Part shown: positions 35,419-49,132 of the stretch, piece after piece
Position numbering within the stretch: position 1 is the stretch's first letter
Layout: each line of letters opens with the position of its first letter
NCBI GenBank assembly: GCA_025890175.1
Contig: JANPYM010000001.1
Span: 709,187-773,186 of the forward strand
Reading direction: 5' to 3'
DNA length: 64,000 nt
DNA from: Ciborinia camelliae
Taxonomy: Eukaryota; Ascomycota; Leotiomycetes; Helotiales; Sclerotiniaceae
Position numbers and translations under genes: made by a program
Notes under the pieces: generated by a model
The model's input: only the letters and a program-made list of their open reading frames with translations
Databases searched by the model: none
What the model was told of the DNA's origin: nothing

Positions 35419-37108
35419 CTGGGAGGCATGTAAGTCATCAGGAGCGTAGTGGTGTTGTGTTTGTCTTCTTGAAGATTTTCTTTTCCTTCTTTACTGCATG
35501 TGCATACACTACCTAGGTAAGGATAGGTTCGGAGTTCCGAGGGCTTGGGTTCGACTTGCTTTTCAGCATAGCGGTTAGCATTTTGGGGAATTTTTGGCTG
35601 GGGCTGGCTGGGTTGGCTGGGCTTACGATATCTGTTATGAAGTTATAGATTAATGATGATTCAAGAAGTATTACCTATTTATTGATGCTGCACATTGGTT
35701 CTGGTGGGGTGCTTCTTTTCATGACAACTCGAGTGAAAAGAGGGTGGGAATGGTATGGCATAGCTTGGCATAGCCTGAGATTTATATCTTCATGTAAGAG
35801 TATTGACTCCATCAGAGGTCAATTTGATGATAAACTTCGCCGCAAAAATATTCATTTGGGTTTGAAAAACAAATCGCAAGATTGCTTTGGCATCACCTAT
35901 CCATCCCTTACTCCCAAGAGAAGAAAATACCATTCTCGCCATTCTCATTAGTTTTTATCTCCTGTTTTACGACCGACAACCATACCCCTCCCTCCTAATC
36001 ACCTCTCTCTCTCTCTCTCTCTCTCTTTCTTTTTCCCCACCCCCTCATAAAATAGAATCTCCTCTATCTACAATGCCAACCCATATACAATATACAAAAG
36101 TATTACTCAGACGCTCAGGCCGCACATAATAGAAGACACAAGAAAGACAAGGCGAAACGAACAAAGCCGCAAAGCGAGATGCATTTCTCATTGTAACCTA
36201 CAAGCCTACAAGTTCACAAGTACCCAACGTGCACCAAAATATCCCAGATTTCACAAATCATCCGGGCGGGAGAAGGGGGGGGGGGGGGGACTCCACAATC
36301 GAATCGGTAATACATGCACCTAGAGGCTAGCTCCCAGTCCCGGCATTCACATTCACATTCACATTCATACTCGAGTTCCTCGAGTACCTAGGTACTAGGT
36401 AGGTATATTTTTTCAACCAAGACTGGCTACGCCCAGCAAATTGGCAGCAATCCTTCTCACGAGGTCCCATCGGTTACCGTGATGCCAAAATCGAGATCTT
36501 TTTGGACCCGTCGAGGCGATGGAGAAGATGCAGGTAAGAGGTACTAGAGTTTCCGAGTCCGGGGTAGTGGATACGCTCCATATCAAGGGGGAAGCTGATA
36601 TTTTTTATGGAGAGGCTCGGTCTTGGGCTCGGTGGTCATAACATAAATTCCGTCGCGCACCCGATTGTGAATCTCCGAGGCAGATTGTGTCGTTTGCGGT
36701 AGGTTTTTTTCCCCTCGCTACTTCCAAGGACTACGGGGTAGAATGCCGATCCCACATAAACTACCGTTCGGGCCCTCGCTTGCTTATTTTTTTAATCCTT
36801 CATAAATTAAATAGATTAGGTTAGGCTTTCGTAGCAATCGCTTGCCCCCTTTTATCGACCCGTAACAAACATGATAGGATGTAACCGACATGCTGCGCAA
36901 ACATCGCTGTAGCACCGGCTTTTGCCGGTGAATTCCCAATTTTGTATACAATAGTAGACAGATGTACAAATGCCATGTCCCTCTCGCTAATGTGATTCTG
37001 ATTATTATGAGACTTGTTCATGGCTTTTAGCCACACTGAAGGACCCCAGCGGTATAGCATTGCAAAGGCCATTTCTCAAACCAATACCTTCAATAGTGTC
37101 TAGAGTGA
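35419..37108. other. Gene-free convergent spacer
   Basis: 1.7 kb between the 3' ends of the RecQ and NDT80-type genes. It contains a CT-rich run (36003-36030), a G15 tract (36275-36289), CATTCA repeats (36347-36368) and a CCTAGGTA motif at 36387. No credible gene was seen. Confidence 0.55.
36275..36289 (+). repeat. Homopolymer run of 15 G
   Basis: G15 between AGAA and ACTCC in the spacer after the RecQ gene. See also the G17 tract at 27227-27243. Confidence 0.85.
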
Positions 37109-39041
37109 TCAATCCTCTGCTGAAAAGTATCTCTTGGTCTTGCCCTTCCCCTGCGGCGCTTTTAAATCTGGCACAACCGTATGATGTACAACATGAGGCC
37201 TATAAATCGCATCTACTGGTGGCATCCTATAATTCTGTTAGGAAGTTTCTTTCATATTGATCGTTGCCCCCGGTTTTGGTTTGCTCTTCCTATATTAACG
37301 CCCCGTTCTTGGTGATCAAAATATGGCCGAATTTGAACAATATTTGATATACTGTCTCATATGTCAATAACAAAACGGAAAAAACTAACCAATCATCCAA
37401 ACTCAATGGGAAATACTCATAAAGTGCTTCCTCATTATCTTCGGCGGGACTACTCATACTGGTCGCTTTCTTCGACCAACCAACCTTCGCATTCACTCCA
37501 CTATCCCTCTCGGCACTACCTCTCTGGCCTGTTCCTCTATCCCTGTCTCTATCCGATACACTTGATGAATTCCTAGGAGGAGTCTGGAAATTCGAATATC
37601 CCGTGTCGTCATCAGCAAGAGACAGGTCTATTGGGGCTGTAGCTGTTTGGGGTATAGGCTTTGTAGTTGAAGACTCTACTCTCCAACGAGTTTTGGGGAT
37701 TGGGGGACGGTTGTGAGAAGAGGTCTTCTTGGTACGGGGTGGAGGGGTGGGTGGCTCGGGTGGTAGAGATGGAGATGCGAGACTTGGCCAATCAGGTAAG
37801 TCTAGTGGTTGCTGAGAGTAATTTAGTTCCGCAATTAACAAGATATCAAATAGTATACTCGGGGGAGGAAGAAGTGATGTGGAGGCATACCTGAATAGTA
37901 TTTGGAGCGTAGAAGCGATAGGAAGATTGAGTAGTGGCGGGATCAACTTTTACCGTCGGTCCGGCGTCATTGCTCATAGTCCTAGGTTTTGGCTCTCCCT
38001 TCTTATCACTAACGGGAACATCTTTCTTGCTATCAAAATTTCTCGGACTTCTTCCTCTCACAATAATCCCCCCGGATTGAATCTCTGCCAGCTTCATCAT
38101 TTCCCCAGTGGCCAATGTGGCCATTAAATTAATTTGGATAACATAATGTTGCTGTAGCCCTTTCCTTCTCCCATTGTTTGCCGTCGCATGTTTGAATTGC
38201 AATCGCTTCCACGCTATAGGAATGGACACACATGTAGGATCCAGCTCCGGATTGATGCTCAAATCCAAGGGCCAAGGCGGGGGTGCTGCACCAGCTTTAT
38301 CTTCCGACGTCATCGCATTTGCGGTCTTCCACGGCACACTGATAATCTCTGTACTCTTCCCCTCAATGCTTTCTCGCGCAGATATCGTCGCAGTCAAATC
38401 ATATATTGGAACATGTTGACCTTGTTCATTGATTATTCTCGCAATGGATCTCGATAGTATAATGGTTCCAGAAATTTGAAATAGGTTCCGCCGATAACAA
38501 GTCAATTCCATCGGTCTTCCTGCAGTCTCACCACCAAAAACATCTTCGGCCACAAAGAACATTCCATATAATTCTGCTGTCATAGCTGGCCAGGTCTGTC
38601 CATTGTCATCCAAAATCGGTACTTTCATTATTGGTGGGCCAAAGCCGAGTAATTTATTGTCTGGATCGCTAGAATTGGTATCGCCATTATTTTCGGGGTT
38701 TGGGTCTGCGAGAAGTGATTCGAAAGGGCCGGAGTGATATGAAAAGGGATCTTCAAAAGTAGTTGAGAAAGCATCGGATAATTCGTATGAGGGTGTAAAG
38801 GGTATTGAGGGCATTCCTGTGTTGACGTCGTCCCTACTACTCAGCCGTCAGTAAGAATATACTTCTATCCTGAGGGAACCACCCCAGAGCAAACATACAG
38901 TAACCCATTCGCCTGGAAATTTAAATCGTGGTCAAAGGTATCCATATTGAATTGATTGCGCCCTGAATCCGGAGCTGTTAATCGTAGAATGCTGTGAGGC
39001 GTGGTTGATGATGAAATGGTCAATGTATCATATGCTGCCAT
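37109..39041 (-). CDS. NDT80/PhoG-family transcription factor (VIB-1/XprG-like)
   Basis: Four exons (39041-38899, 38833-37891, 37811-37390, 37226-37109) give 541 residues. The NDT80 DNA-binding fold spans about residues 120-315, with ELTCYRRNLFQISGTI, SARESIEGK, ISVPWKT and GGIIVRGRSPRNF. The following part is Ser/Pro-rich. The last exon lies beyond a 163-bp intron: LYEYFPLSLDD joins to WMPPVDAIYRPHVVHHT and ends in a basic tail, matching the usual conserved C-terminus of these filamentous-fungus proteins. Family members act in the nucleus: Neurospora VIB-1 controls incompatibility-linked genes and secreted proteases, Aspergillus XprG controls proteases under starvation. Choice among NDT80 paralogues is a judgement from memory of the family; the domain itself is clear. 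Confidence 0.87.
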
Positions 39042-41619
39042 ATTAGCAATCCCGAGTCTTAGGATATTGAATTACTCAAGAGTGCCGATTCATATGCAGA
39101 AGGGGAAAGTGCTGTTGGCATTGTAAACCGATATGTAGTTGAGAAGTATAATTTCAACTTTAACTTCATCTGCCTGGATCGAGTGAAGAATCATCAAGAA
39201 TCTATCTGAATGGTTGCGGTTAAGTTAAATAAGTTAATAAGTTGATGTCGGGCAAGAAGCCGCAACTTGGCTATCAGTAAGTGCATGTAAGCGAAACGGG
39301 ATATGGAGATGTGATAAGTGATAGGTAGTATGTAGGTAGGACCTCATCTGCATGGGTTTCCTTTTGAGTTGCAAGATATTCATATAAAATGAAGAAATGA
39401 AGATTCGATGATTCAAAGATGGATTCAATATGTGACTTTCGTAAATGACTCGGTATCTACCTATCTAATTAGCTCCCTTGCCTTTTTACCTTTCTAGGTG
39501 TAATTACTCCATACAATTAAACTTTTTGGCATGTGCGGCGAATCCCCATCCCCATCTCCTAGTGCCAGTTCCAGTGTCAGTGTCAGTGTCAGTGTCAGTG
39601 TCAACCTTCCCCACCTCCCGCTTATAAACCTTGGAAATGATCACCCTCTTGTTCTGTGCTTCAAATCACATACAAAATCTATCTACCTACCTACACTTAT
39701 ACTGGGGGGAGGATGACAAGCAGATTGGGGTCTGATTGGTTCCGAACTCCTCATGATCACAAGAGCTACCTCCCCTCCCCAGGAAGATGCTTGGTCCCCA
39801 GTACTCCCTTTGCTTGCTTTTACGCAATCACTGTTCTCTCAGAATCGATGTGACGGGCTCGATTACATATCATTTTGCATTTTGGGGGAGAGGAGAGGTT
39901 GGGGAGTAGGGTTAGAAGGATGGAAATTGTTGAAACATATCATGCCGGTTACAGGAGGGGATGGCTTGAAATATCCCCCTATCTCTTTCTCGCATACAAA
40001 CAAGGGCGGTCGTCACTCCAGGCTTCTAAAGAAGTTTTAGTCCGCATGCTCAGGGGAGAATCAGTTGGCTTCCGGGGAGCGCCAGTGTCTGCAACCCCTG
40101 CCCATCCAATTTCAAGAAATGAAATCCAGCCAGGCATACAACCGTCATGTGAAATTATTCGTTTGTTCGTTTATTCGACCCCTTTTGAGCTCTACTTTTC
40201 GCAAGATGCGCCCAGTCAGCAGAATTTGGTCAATGACTGGGGAGAAAAGGATATCGACTCTGTTTGAATCGTGGGGATTATATGAATATGAGTAGAGTCC
40301 TCCAACGTTCCTACGGAAGAGAAATGCTTCCTATTTCCCGCCTCGCACATTTCTATCTCAAATAGTCAGTATGCTATCTAAATTGTAGTAAAGCCGTCTA
40401 TATTCGTGTGAACAAGACACGGTAGTATAGCATACCAAGTGGTATCCTCCGCACAACGTCTCCTCGCAACGCTGCGAATTATTCTGCGCAACGACAATGT
40501 GAGAGAGAACTGAAAGATATAGCCTCACAGAAGCACTTTGGGTCCCAAGAGAAATCTTTTGCGATTCATATTTACCTACTCTGCAACCTGTAGGATCTTT
40601 CGTTGTCGAGAAAAGGCAGATTGTTGTTGTTAAAGCTATTGCTGTCGCGGCCGCGGATTTGCGACCAGATTTCAATTGATTTCAATTGAGCGATAAATCA
40701 ATTATTGAGATATGCAACCAAACTCGGGAACTCGGCGATACCATACTGCCGGTGATGAAATTCACAGTATCCTCACCTCACTTTCTTTCTCGCTTATGGG
40801 ATCAAGTGAAGGAGATACGGGATGTGGTAATGTGTTTCGAGTGAATATATAGAAGTACGCCTGGAGCATCTATCTTAGGGACACCGATATTATCTTAGAC
40901 ATTCAATACAGCAATTCAGAATCAGAAACCCGCAAACGGTGCATCCAGATATTTTGACCTGGTCTTCAGAAACCCGCGCAATGTTCCTTATTTCTCACAA
41001 GTCAACGGCCGAAATCCCATCCTTCCCTGATCTCCTCTCTGATTTTTCAAATTCCATATATCATCCCAAACCCATCCTAGTCAACAAATTCCTTCCCGTC
41101 TCTGAACCACCTCCCAGGACATCATCTCATAAAGATCTGTACTACTCATTACCAAACTAGCATATACACAGCAGATACGTATATCACAAATCAGACCCGT
41201 ACTCGTAGCCTTAATCCAAATTCACGAGAGGATATTTATATGATATTCCATATCATCTGCATGATCCTATATGTGATAAAATAACCCTGTGATTATTTCG
41301 CAATTCCCCATATTTCGTCCCCCTTACCATCCGCCCACTAGATACTATACACTATGAATAATTCATGATGAAATCTATAGATAGCAAAAGAATAAATAAA
41401 CATAAACGCAACGTGCAATTTTAATTCAATCCATGTACGTCACAGATGGTATCCAAGTCTATATACTACGCACAAGTATATGACTCGCCAAAAAGCCAAA
41501 AAAAAAAACACCCTTTTTTCGTATCCATTCACCCATTCCGTCTTTGTCTTCGAATTACTAAAATATTCATGACTTCGTAAATATCCCATGCCCGCCCTCC
41601 TCCAAAATGGAACCCAGCA
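39042..41619. other. Gene-free upstream region of NDT80-type gene
   Basis: 2.6 kb with a GTGTCA run (39574-39602), TACC/TAGG motifs, and a palindrome-rich GCGGCCGCGG stretch near 40648. Short frames around 39875-40295 have no recognisable domain. It is flanked by the NDT80 gene start on the left and the Zn2Cys6 gene 3' end on the right. Confidence 0.5.
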
Positions 41620-44019
41620 CTAATATCCCTCCTCCACAAACCTCGGCTGAGGCAACATATAAGCGTCGTAACGTTCGCCTCGACCCTCTTCGCTACTACT
41701 AACACTCGTACTGGGGCTTACTAACCCACTGCTCTCCGCTAGACCCGTCATATCTTCGTCGGTACCCGCGACCACCCTCCCAGTAATCCTACTGCCCGTG
41801 CCCTCAATCCCAAACCCGGTACCAGCCATCCCCATGCTCATTCCCATGCTACCAATACCAGAGGGCAAGCTTCCGCCTATAAATCCCAATGGGTTGCCAC
41901 TCACCCTCCTCACACCCCCACTCACTTCCATGCCCTCTCCCACACTCCCCACTCGACTCAACGCCGGTTTCTCCGGCAACCCCTTTAATAGCCCCGTACT
42001 CGTATCCAGCATGCCCATCGCCCACCTCGTCAACTCTCCCCCCTTACAACTAACCCCCAACGTCCACCTGTATTCCCCCAACCTCCTCCTATACCACTCC
42101 GCCTCCTCTCTTCCCGGTGCCGTCGCCCACAACAACGATCCAAACGTCCCTATCAGCGCGAAATTCGTCTTGCTCGCAAAATACCAAAAAGACCTCAAAT
42201 GACTCGTCGTGAGTCTGTTCACGAAATCCATGGCGGATATTAGGCGGGTTTTGGCTGCGCTGCGACAGATGTGGTGAATGTAAGGTTCTAATTGGGGAGG
42301 AGACGATTGCCCTTCGATTTTAATGTGAGGATGGGAGGAGGTGGGAGGAGGTGATAAGGAACGGATGATGCGCCGATGAAGGGTGATTTCGGTGGCAAAA
42401 TACGCGAGGTGGAGGAAACCGGTGGAAGATAGGGATAATTTCGACAAGGTGGGAGGAGCGTCCATGCGGAGACAGGCCGGGAGCGCCGAATACCATTCTT
42501 TGAGTTTGAGTTGTACCGGTTTGGCGAGCTGGAGAACAAGATGTGTGCCCTGGGTCCCAGCATTGGCGACATTGGCCATGGCGGAGAGTGTGTAGAAGGT
42601 ATCCAGGACTTCGGAGAGAATCTGAGAGAGAATGATCATTTGGGTAAAGAGGAGTCTGCCGCGTTCGTGTTCGACACTTTGTTCATTATCCGCTTCATCA
42701 TGTTCGACATCCGGGAAGTCGTTCTGGGATAGTGGGAGAACAGCCCAATTCGTAGCGAAGATATGGGATGGTCGTCCATGTACTAACGATCCCCATTTAT
42801 CTTGCATATACAAAGCCCAAGCGAGACGTTTGCGAAGTCCGCGTTCCCATGGTGGAATCTTCCAATTCGAGCAGTCGAGATGAAGACCTAGTTCTTGGGA
42901 AATTGCTACGAGCTGTGCGGTTGGTGCCCATTGATCACCCTCTGGAGCCTGGGATAATAAGAGACCAGCTTGTACAGTTGATAATTTGGGCCTATACATA
43001 GCATCCGATAATGTAACTCTCGCTAACCGTTCCAGCTCCTTGAGATTGGGTCTAGGGAGACGAGCAAGTTCTTCACTGTGATCCCACCAATTGATCGCAA
43101 GAATATATACAGCGGCCAAAAGAGGTGGTGAAAATTCTCGATAAGATCTGCTGTACTTCTCCAAAAATACATTTTTTTGGAGGATGGGAAAGTTTGGATG
43201 AATGATGCGGAAAAATAAATCCAGTAGTATGGGGCCATGAGGTGCCACGAGATCTTCAATAGCATCCGCATCATCAATTTGATGTTCGTGGCCGGGGGTC
43301 GCATGATCCGGAAGCATCAAAAATGTATCAAAATCGCTTACTTTTCTCAATGTTCCTCTCGACAGTAAACTTTCATCTTGTGGATCAAATGGTGAGAGAT
43401 CAATGAGCGAAGGCTCGAAGTCTGTAGTTGGGCCAATATATTGACTATATCGATCATGTTGTAAACCCAGTGTCCGCTTTAACAACGTGGGGCCCCCGAT
43501 GTTTGCCATATCTTCTGTCAGTGAATTGGTGGCACCAGTACTCGATATACTAGATTCATGTGGTCTGGACCTTTCGAAATTTCTGTCTGGAGATCTGATT
43601 GAATACCCATTAGCCGTGATTTAAAGACAAGAAAAATATTGAACATATAAATTCACATACCTTCTTTTAGCAACAGATTCTTCCTTCCCTTCAGCATTCA
43701 GTTTCCTCTTTCTAGGTTGTGGACTTGACAAAAAGGTGCAATCTTGCGAGTGAAATTGACAAAGAGCACAAGTGGACTGCCCCTCATTGATTACACATCT
43801 ACTCTTCCTCCTCCTACAAGCATCACAAGGTCTATCCTTTCGATTTCTCATATTATTTCCCAGATCCATCGATGCCACACTACTCATACTCGTCGACAAA
43901 CTAGAAATATCTCTGCCGTTTGAAGAATTATTCGAAGCATCGAGAATTGTATCTAGATGAGGTAGCTTAGAAGCAATAGCAATTGGAGCGGTACGAGCTA
44001 TAGAAGTCGGGGTCGACAT
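41620..44019 (-). CDS. Zn2Cys6 transcription factor, TamA/Dal81-like
   Basis: Two exons (44019-43661 and 43594-41620, 66-bp intron) give 777 residues. The zinc cluster follows the C-x2-C-x6-C-x8-C-x2-C-x6-C pattern (Cys about 65, 68, 75, 84, 87, 94; CDACRRRKSRC). A conserved block IGGPTLLKRTLGLQHDRYSQYIGPT follows, then a fungal_trans regulatory domain (about 220-450) with FFRIIHPNFPILQ, the RPKLSTVQAGLLLSQ segment and ERGLRKRLAWALYMQDKW. The C-terminus is Gly/Met/Ser-rich. The block after the zinc cluster resembles TamA of Aspergillus and Dal81 of yeast, regulators of nitrogen-source genes (GABA, allophanate), which do not all need their zinc cluster to work. That orthology is from memory and moderate; the factor class is certain. 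Start is the ATG inside MSTPTSIART. Confidence 0.87.
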
Positions 44020-45001
44020 GATGGTCACTGCGTGATAAGATTCCAGTGGATCAATGTCCGCCGAGATCTTCCACCACCAGGTTCCGTAAGTCTATGTGAA
44101 CCCGATGACCTGCTCTAGACCCTCGGGTTGGTTCCGCCGATATTGCAACAACAACCAGGGAAGAAAGATGAAATACGGGAATTTTGATGCAATCCCCCTG
44201 TCCTCGGAGAACCGCGATGGAGGGCCAAAATTTGGTAGCGTATAGGATATTAGGAGTGGTTTAGTGACGGGGGAAGCTGACTCAAAGGGGAAGTCCAGCA
44301 AGATAGAAAAAGATATGATCCTCCAAAAGATATGAAGATGTGAGTGGGTGGGTGGCTTGAAGAATAGATTATCAGATACGCTTATCGACGTTTGTCTCCA
44401 CTCTCTTGCCTGTCAAATATCTCTTATATGCTTGAGCCTTGAGGTCCCGTAAATAATTGTAATCCGGATATTCTTAGAAGAGCTTATCTGAATTTGAAGT
44501 GGGAAATTGTGGTGTCGTGCCCAGTCCGTCTCGAACGGGTAGATAAGAAAGCTTAAGTACTAGGTAGGAAGGTATGGTGAAACCAACCACAGATATAGTA
44601 CAGTAATATCTTTTCTGATAGCTTGATGACTTGATACCTAAGTGTAAGAGTAGGAAGGTAAAATATTAATCCTTTTACCCCTCCAAAGTTTCCCCCAATA
44701 GTCTGGTCTGTCTTTTTGAAAGATTCAAGTGGACATGAAAAACTTATTAGATGGAAACGTTAGAAGTGTCAAGTACCTGACTTGGACCCAGTGACTATCA
44801 ATCACTACTGCATCTACTAGCCAGTGATTGAAGGAGAATAAGATGGTGGATAGTTTTCCACGTCATTGATGAGAGAAGGGGGGTTTAATAATAGTATATG
44901 TATTAGTAGAAGGTAACTTCAGACAAAGGTATTGGGATGGTATTGGGATGATACCGGTGCTGTACTGGTAAGAAGAACTTGGAGAAGGAAAAGTTTAGGA
45001 A

Positions 45002-45036
45002 ATGGAGAATGGAGAATGGAGAATGGAGAATGGAGA
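45002..45036 (+). repeat. 7-bp tandem repeat ATGGAGA, 5 copies
   Basis: Five exact ATGGAGA copies run directly into a CCTAGGTAGGTAGGTA motif at 45040. Confidence 0.85.
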
Positions 45037-45203
45037 ATACCTAGGTAGGTAGGTATTTAATGGATTATGGGGAGATGAAAGCTCAGATCTGAATTTACTA
45101 GAAACAGTATTTTCGTGAGGAACGGGAGGCTCAAGGGCCAAAAGCCAGTTGATATTGGCCGAACTACTACCAAACTAGATGGGACTATACAGTAGGTAAT
45201 ATA

Positions 45204-45260
45204 AATAATAATAATAATAATAATAATAGTAGTAGTAATAATAATAAAATAATAATAAGA
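45204..45260 (+). repeat. ATA/AGT trinucleotide microsatellite
   Basis: An AATAAT run interrupted by AGTAGTAGT, about 57 bp. Likely length-variable. Confidence 0.8.
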
Positions 45261-48200
45261 ACAATTAAGTAAATTAATAAGTAGGTCAAATGCTGCTTAA
45301 CAAGACAGATAGCTAATTTGATCCCGCACTATCAACACGTTTTCCCACGTTGCAAGGCGTATAGGTACTAGAGGCAGGTAGCTGTCGTCTTCTCTTTTTT
45401 GGGCTGATGCAAGATAAGGCGAAGGGACCAATATAAGATCCGACATCTCTCTTTATCAAACATAAATAATTATTTTTACATTAATCTACTAATCCGTACC
45501 TCGCATCTGCATTGCCGGTACGATGGAGAATCCAACCCTGGAAGGCATTAGACATTTTGGGGTACACAGTAACACAAACACAAACACAACATATAGAATC
45601 TGGATATATCTTATTAGTACCTATAGTAGGTAGCATTTCGGTCATCACTATTCACTACTGTACTAGTACTCTTCTTCTAATAAACCTATCTACCTACCTA
45701 CACCAACTTCCAAGAAGATTGAGGCTTTCCTCTGAAGTCGAAAAGAATAATGGAAGCCTTCTTTTTTGAATCTTTTCAAGTTTCAAGCCTCACGCTTTGA
45801 TATAGTGAGGTACCGGCTAGAATATGGTTCTAATGACACCAGAAAATGCATGAACATGCATGAATGTGCATGAAGACCTACGGAGTATGCATATCCATGG
45901 ATGCGTGCATCTTCACAGTAAAACTATCCGCGTGAATTAAACCAATCAATATATCTTATACGTAATATTTGGTAACCCAAAATCTCTTATTGGATATATT
46001 TGAAGAATTACTTAAATTTATGGAGCTATAATCATCCCATATATGCCCCCTTGCTATCACCGAACAAGGCCATACCTCGAAGGACAGACAAAACTTTCCA
46101 TAAGGTGGTATAGCTCCGAGTGTAACCCATTAATATTATATATATGTCTAAACCTGCTTACTATTTAGAAACTAAAACCCCACAGCAATATATTTCTCTA
46201 TCTATCCCACCCACTCAACGTATCGACATTATTTCCTTATCGTCTCTTAAACTTCCTATCTCTCTTCTAACTCTTGAGTCCTGTCATGACCCTTGTTGCA
46301 ACTTGCAACCCCCCTCAACAGCCCCTCTTGACTTTTTCTATGCAAATTAATGCCTAATAAGTTATAACTTGCTCAACCACTTTAGGTTAGCCAAGATACC
46401 ATCAAAAGATACCGGTATCTAAAGATTCTTATTATTAGCACAGTATGGCGGCAATATGGCGGCAGTATGGGATCCATAATACATACCTTATGGACACATT
46501 GGATCCAACCCCTCCCTACACGAAGATCATAAAGTCGTAAGGATTACCGACGAGTAGAATTTCGAAGATTTAAAGAATTTTGCTGGATTGAGAAATCCCG
46601 ATCTCAAAACCTACTACAGGGGTCAATCCGATGGATGTGATACCCTTTACTTCATGCCAATTCAAGCTTGAAAGGGGTCTTTTTTCGCTGGTAATTAAAT
46701 CGTTATGTAATTCCGAGATTGGCGTACATGCGGGATTGCACTTTGAAATTGTTTTGTGTCACATAATTCGGGTGGCTTGATTGCGAAGAAAGTGGGATTT
46801 TGGGGGTTGTGCAGATTTCTAGATTTGCAGTTGTTCCAAAAATTGCGTAGTACATGTAAAGAATTCTTGGAAAAGCCCAACACTGAATGATTGTTGGGTT
46901 AAGCCTTTTAAGGCGATGAGGTCCCATATGAAGTATTTGCTCTTCATTGATGGTTGATCATTGCTGCCGCATTACTGCATTGCTGACGGTACCTATATCA
47001 ATCTCTTACCTCATTTTTTGGACCAGAATGTCACTGTATTACGCCTTAACCTTATGGTTATGCCAGTCAAATTCGGAAACTGCGCGTAGGAGAAAAATCA
47101 AATTGGCGTGGAGAAAAGAGCGGTATGCTATAATCGTGGTATTTAGGTAATATCTCGTAAGAGGTAAGAGTTCACGAAGACGATTCAATCAATCAATGGC
47201 ATATACATACATGAAGGGCGTGTAACATCACCAAGCAATACCGACATGTGCTTGGTGGTGGCCGTTACTGGTGCCCAATGGAATCCGGATGAAATATTTC
47301 CTAAATGTTTGTGAAATGCCTCAGAAGTGAGACATCACAATGAAATGAAAAATTTCTCATTCGTCGTTTCATCATTTCTGATATTAAGAATTTGAGATTT
47401 CGAGGAGACCCAGGCAAAATCAACAGCGGGGTACAAACCCCGCATGAATATGATGAACCACATGAACTACACGATAAGCAGTCTTATCATTCCAGAGTAC
47501 AGACCTATGAGGTCCCAAGATGAGATCTCAGCAAGAGATATCTAAATATACGTGAGGCGAAATGTAAAGAGGCAAACGATAGAGGTTCGCTAAAACCTAC
47601 TACTGTCTGTCTGTCTGTCGACTTTTCACTCCTTCATGCCAACGTGCTTGTCACAGTCCGCCGTCATCATATGCGTCAAGTCACTGGCCAACACTTGAAA
47701 CCAAGGGATGTTGATTATGATTTCTTCATCAAAGAAGGTTCTGGAAAAGCACTTGAGTTCCGGGAAATCTGTTGGGGTACAAGAACAGCCATAAAAAGAA
47801 GATCAAGAAGAGTTGAAAAGTGACTCGTGAGAAAGACTTGGGCAAGGGGATTTGAATCACTAAAATTCTTCTGGGAAAAGAGAAGGATTAGAAAGGAACT
47901 CCTCGCAAATAGGCCTTGGAAGTTGGGTGAGGTCAAGATGCCTTGTAAAGTCTTTCCAGCTTTCAAGAACAGACTTGAGAATAAGTTATCCCTTCTCGTC
48001 ACTGAAAGATACAGGGAAAACTTCAACATCCTGACTCTTCACGCCCGTTTGGGAATTGTGAATTGATGAAAGGAAAGAAAGTCAAGTCAAGCCAAGCAGG
48101 CAAGTAAAAGTGTTGGAGCGAAGCAAAACGAAGAGTTTGATTTGACAAATGTGGTTCGAAATCACGCTAGTGACCGCGCCTTTCATTATTCGGAGCTTCC

Positions 48201-49132
48201 TCTTTTCGTTGATGATGATGAGGTCAATTGCCCTGCCCGATGATGTTCGGCAGGCAGTTGTTCAAAATTTTATGTTTTTATGTTCAAAGTCTACGGAGTG
48301 TATATCTAACTTATTGACGTAGGTATATGAGACGAAAGTTCAAATCCATAGAGGATACCTAGGTAGGCAATGAAAGAATGAGGTGGCGCGATGTAACATG
48401 CGACGATGACAACACCAATCAAATCTTCATCTTCATCTTCATCTTCACAATCGATATGATTCCTCGAGTATGTACTCATTTAATCGATATATCAAGAACA
48501 CAAATCCATACATATAATATACAATACTTCAAGGAAAGGTCAAGCAAAGGCAATGGATGGGATAAAGCTAGATTCTCAAAATCATTCTTATAAATTTTTT
48601 ATATAAAAATGATGTAGATATAAACAAAAAGTAGTCGAGGGAAAGGGTATTATCATCCCATCGATTGAATCTTCGTCTCCAAAATCAACATTCTCAACTA
48701 TTAGGTACGTGCTCAGCCCATATTCTCAGACCCTTATTAATATACAGATACCTACTAGATACCTACCTACCCTACATTTCAGCAAAAAATGGAATAAGGG
48801 TTGCCAGCAATGCCAAAACTCCATTTTCGAGGGCTTGCATAATAGAAATTTCAGAAAATTACCGTTTGTGAGAAGCGAAGCTAATAAAGGAGTTATGTTT
48901 TTCTTCGTAGCAATGTTTTATGAGAGAAAAGCACGAGTTTATTGGTATTATGCGGGAGGAAATTTCGTAGCGTGTTTGAAAGAGAGGGTTTTAACGGTTG
49001 GTAGGCATTTGATATAATTCACTAATAGTGGTCTGAAAATCTTCACATTGCTCTCACGAAACAACGCAGCATCCTATATTGAATGTCTCCTCTAACTCAT
49101 CTCTCTTCTCCAACCTTCCGTCATCCCCCCGT

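Larger units (their letters stand above)
44020..49132. other. 5.1-kb gene-poor stretch
   Basis: It lies between the Zn2Cys6 gene start and the 3' end of an MFS gene. It contains ATGGAGA x5 (45002-45036), an ATA-type trinucleotide run (45204-45260), CATGCATGAA repeats (45850-45875) and CTGT repeats (47606-47620). Short frames at 47715-48029 (minus) and 47827-48066 (plus) overlap and have no known motif. I see no supportable gene. Confidence 0.5.

Noticed and set aside
37290..37390. Read-through C-terminus of the NDT80-type factor
   Set aside because: The tail is hydrophobic and unlike the family, while a spliced exon downstream restores a family-like C-terminus.
39875..40295. Plus-strand frames of 76-130 codons
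   Set aside because: Two overlapping frames with no motif, no conserved composition and no promoter or splice support.
47715..48066. Overlapping 104- and 79-codon frames on opposite strands
   Set aside because: Mutual overlap, no recognisable domain and weak starts; either could be chance.
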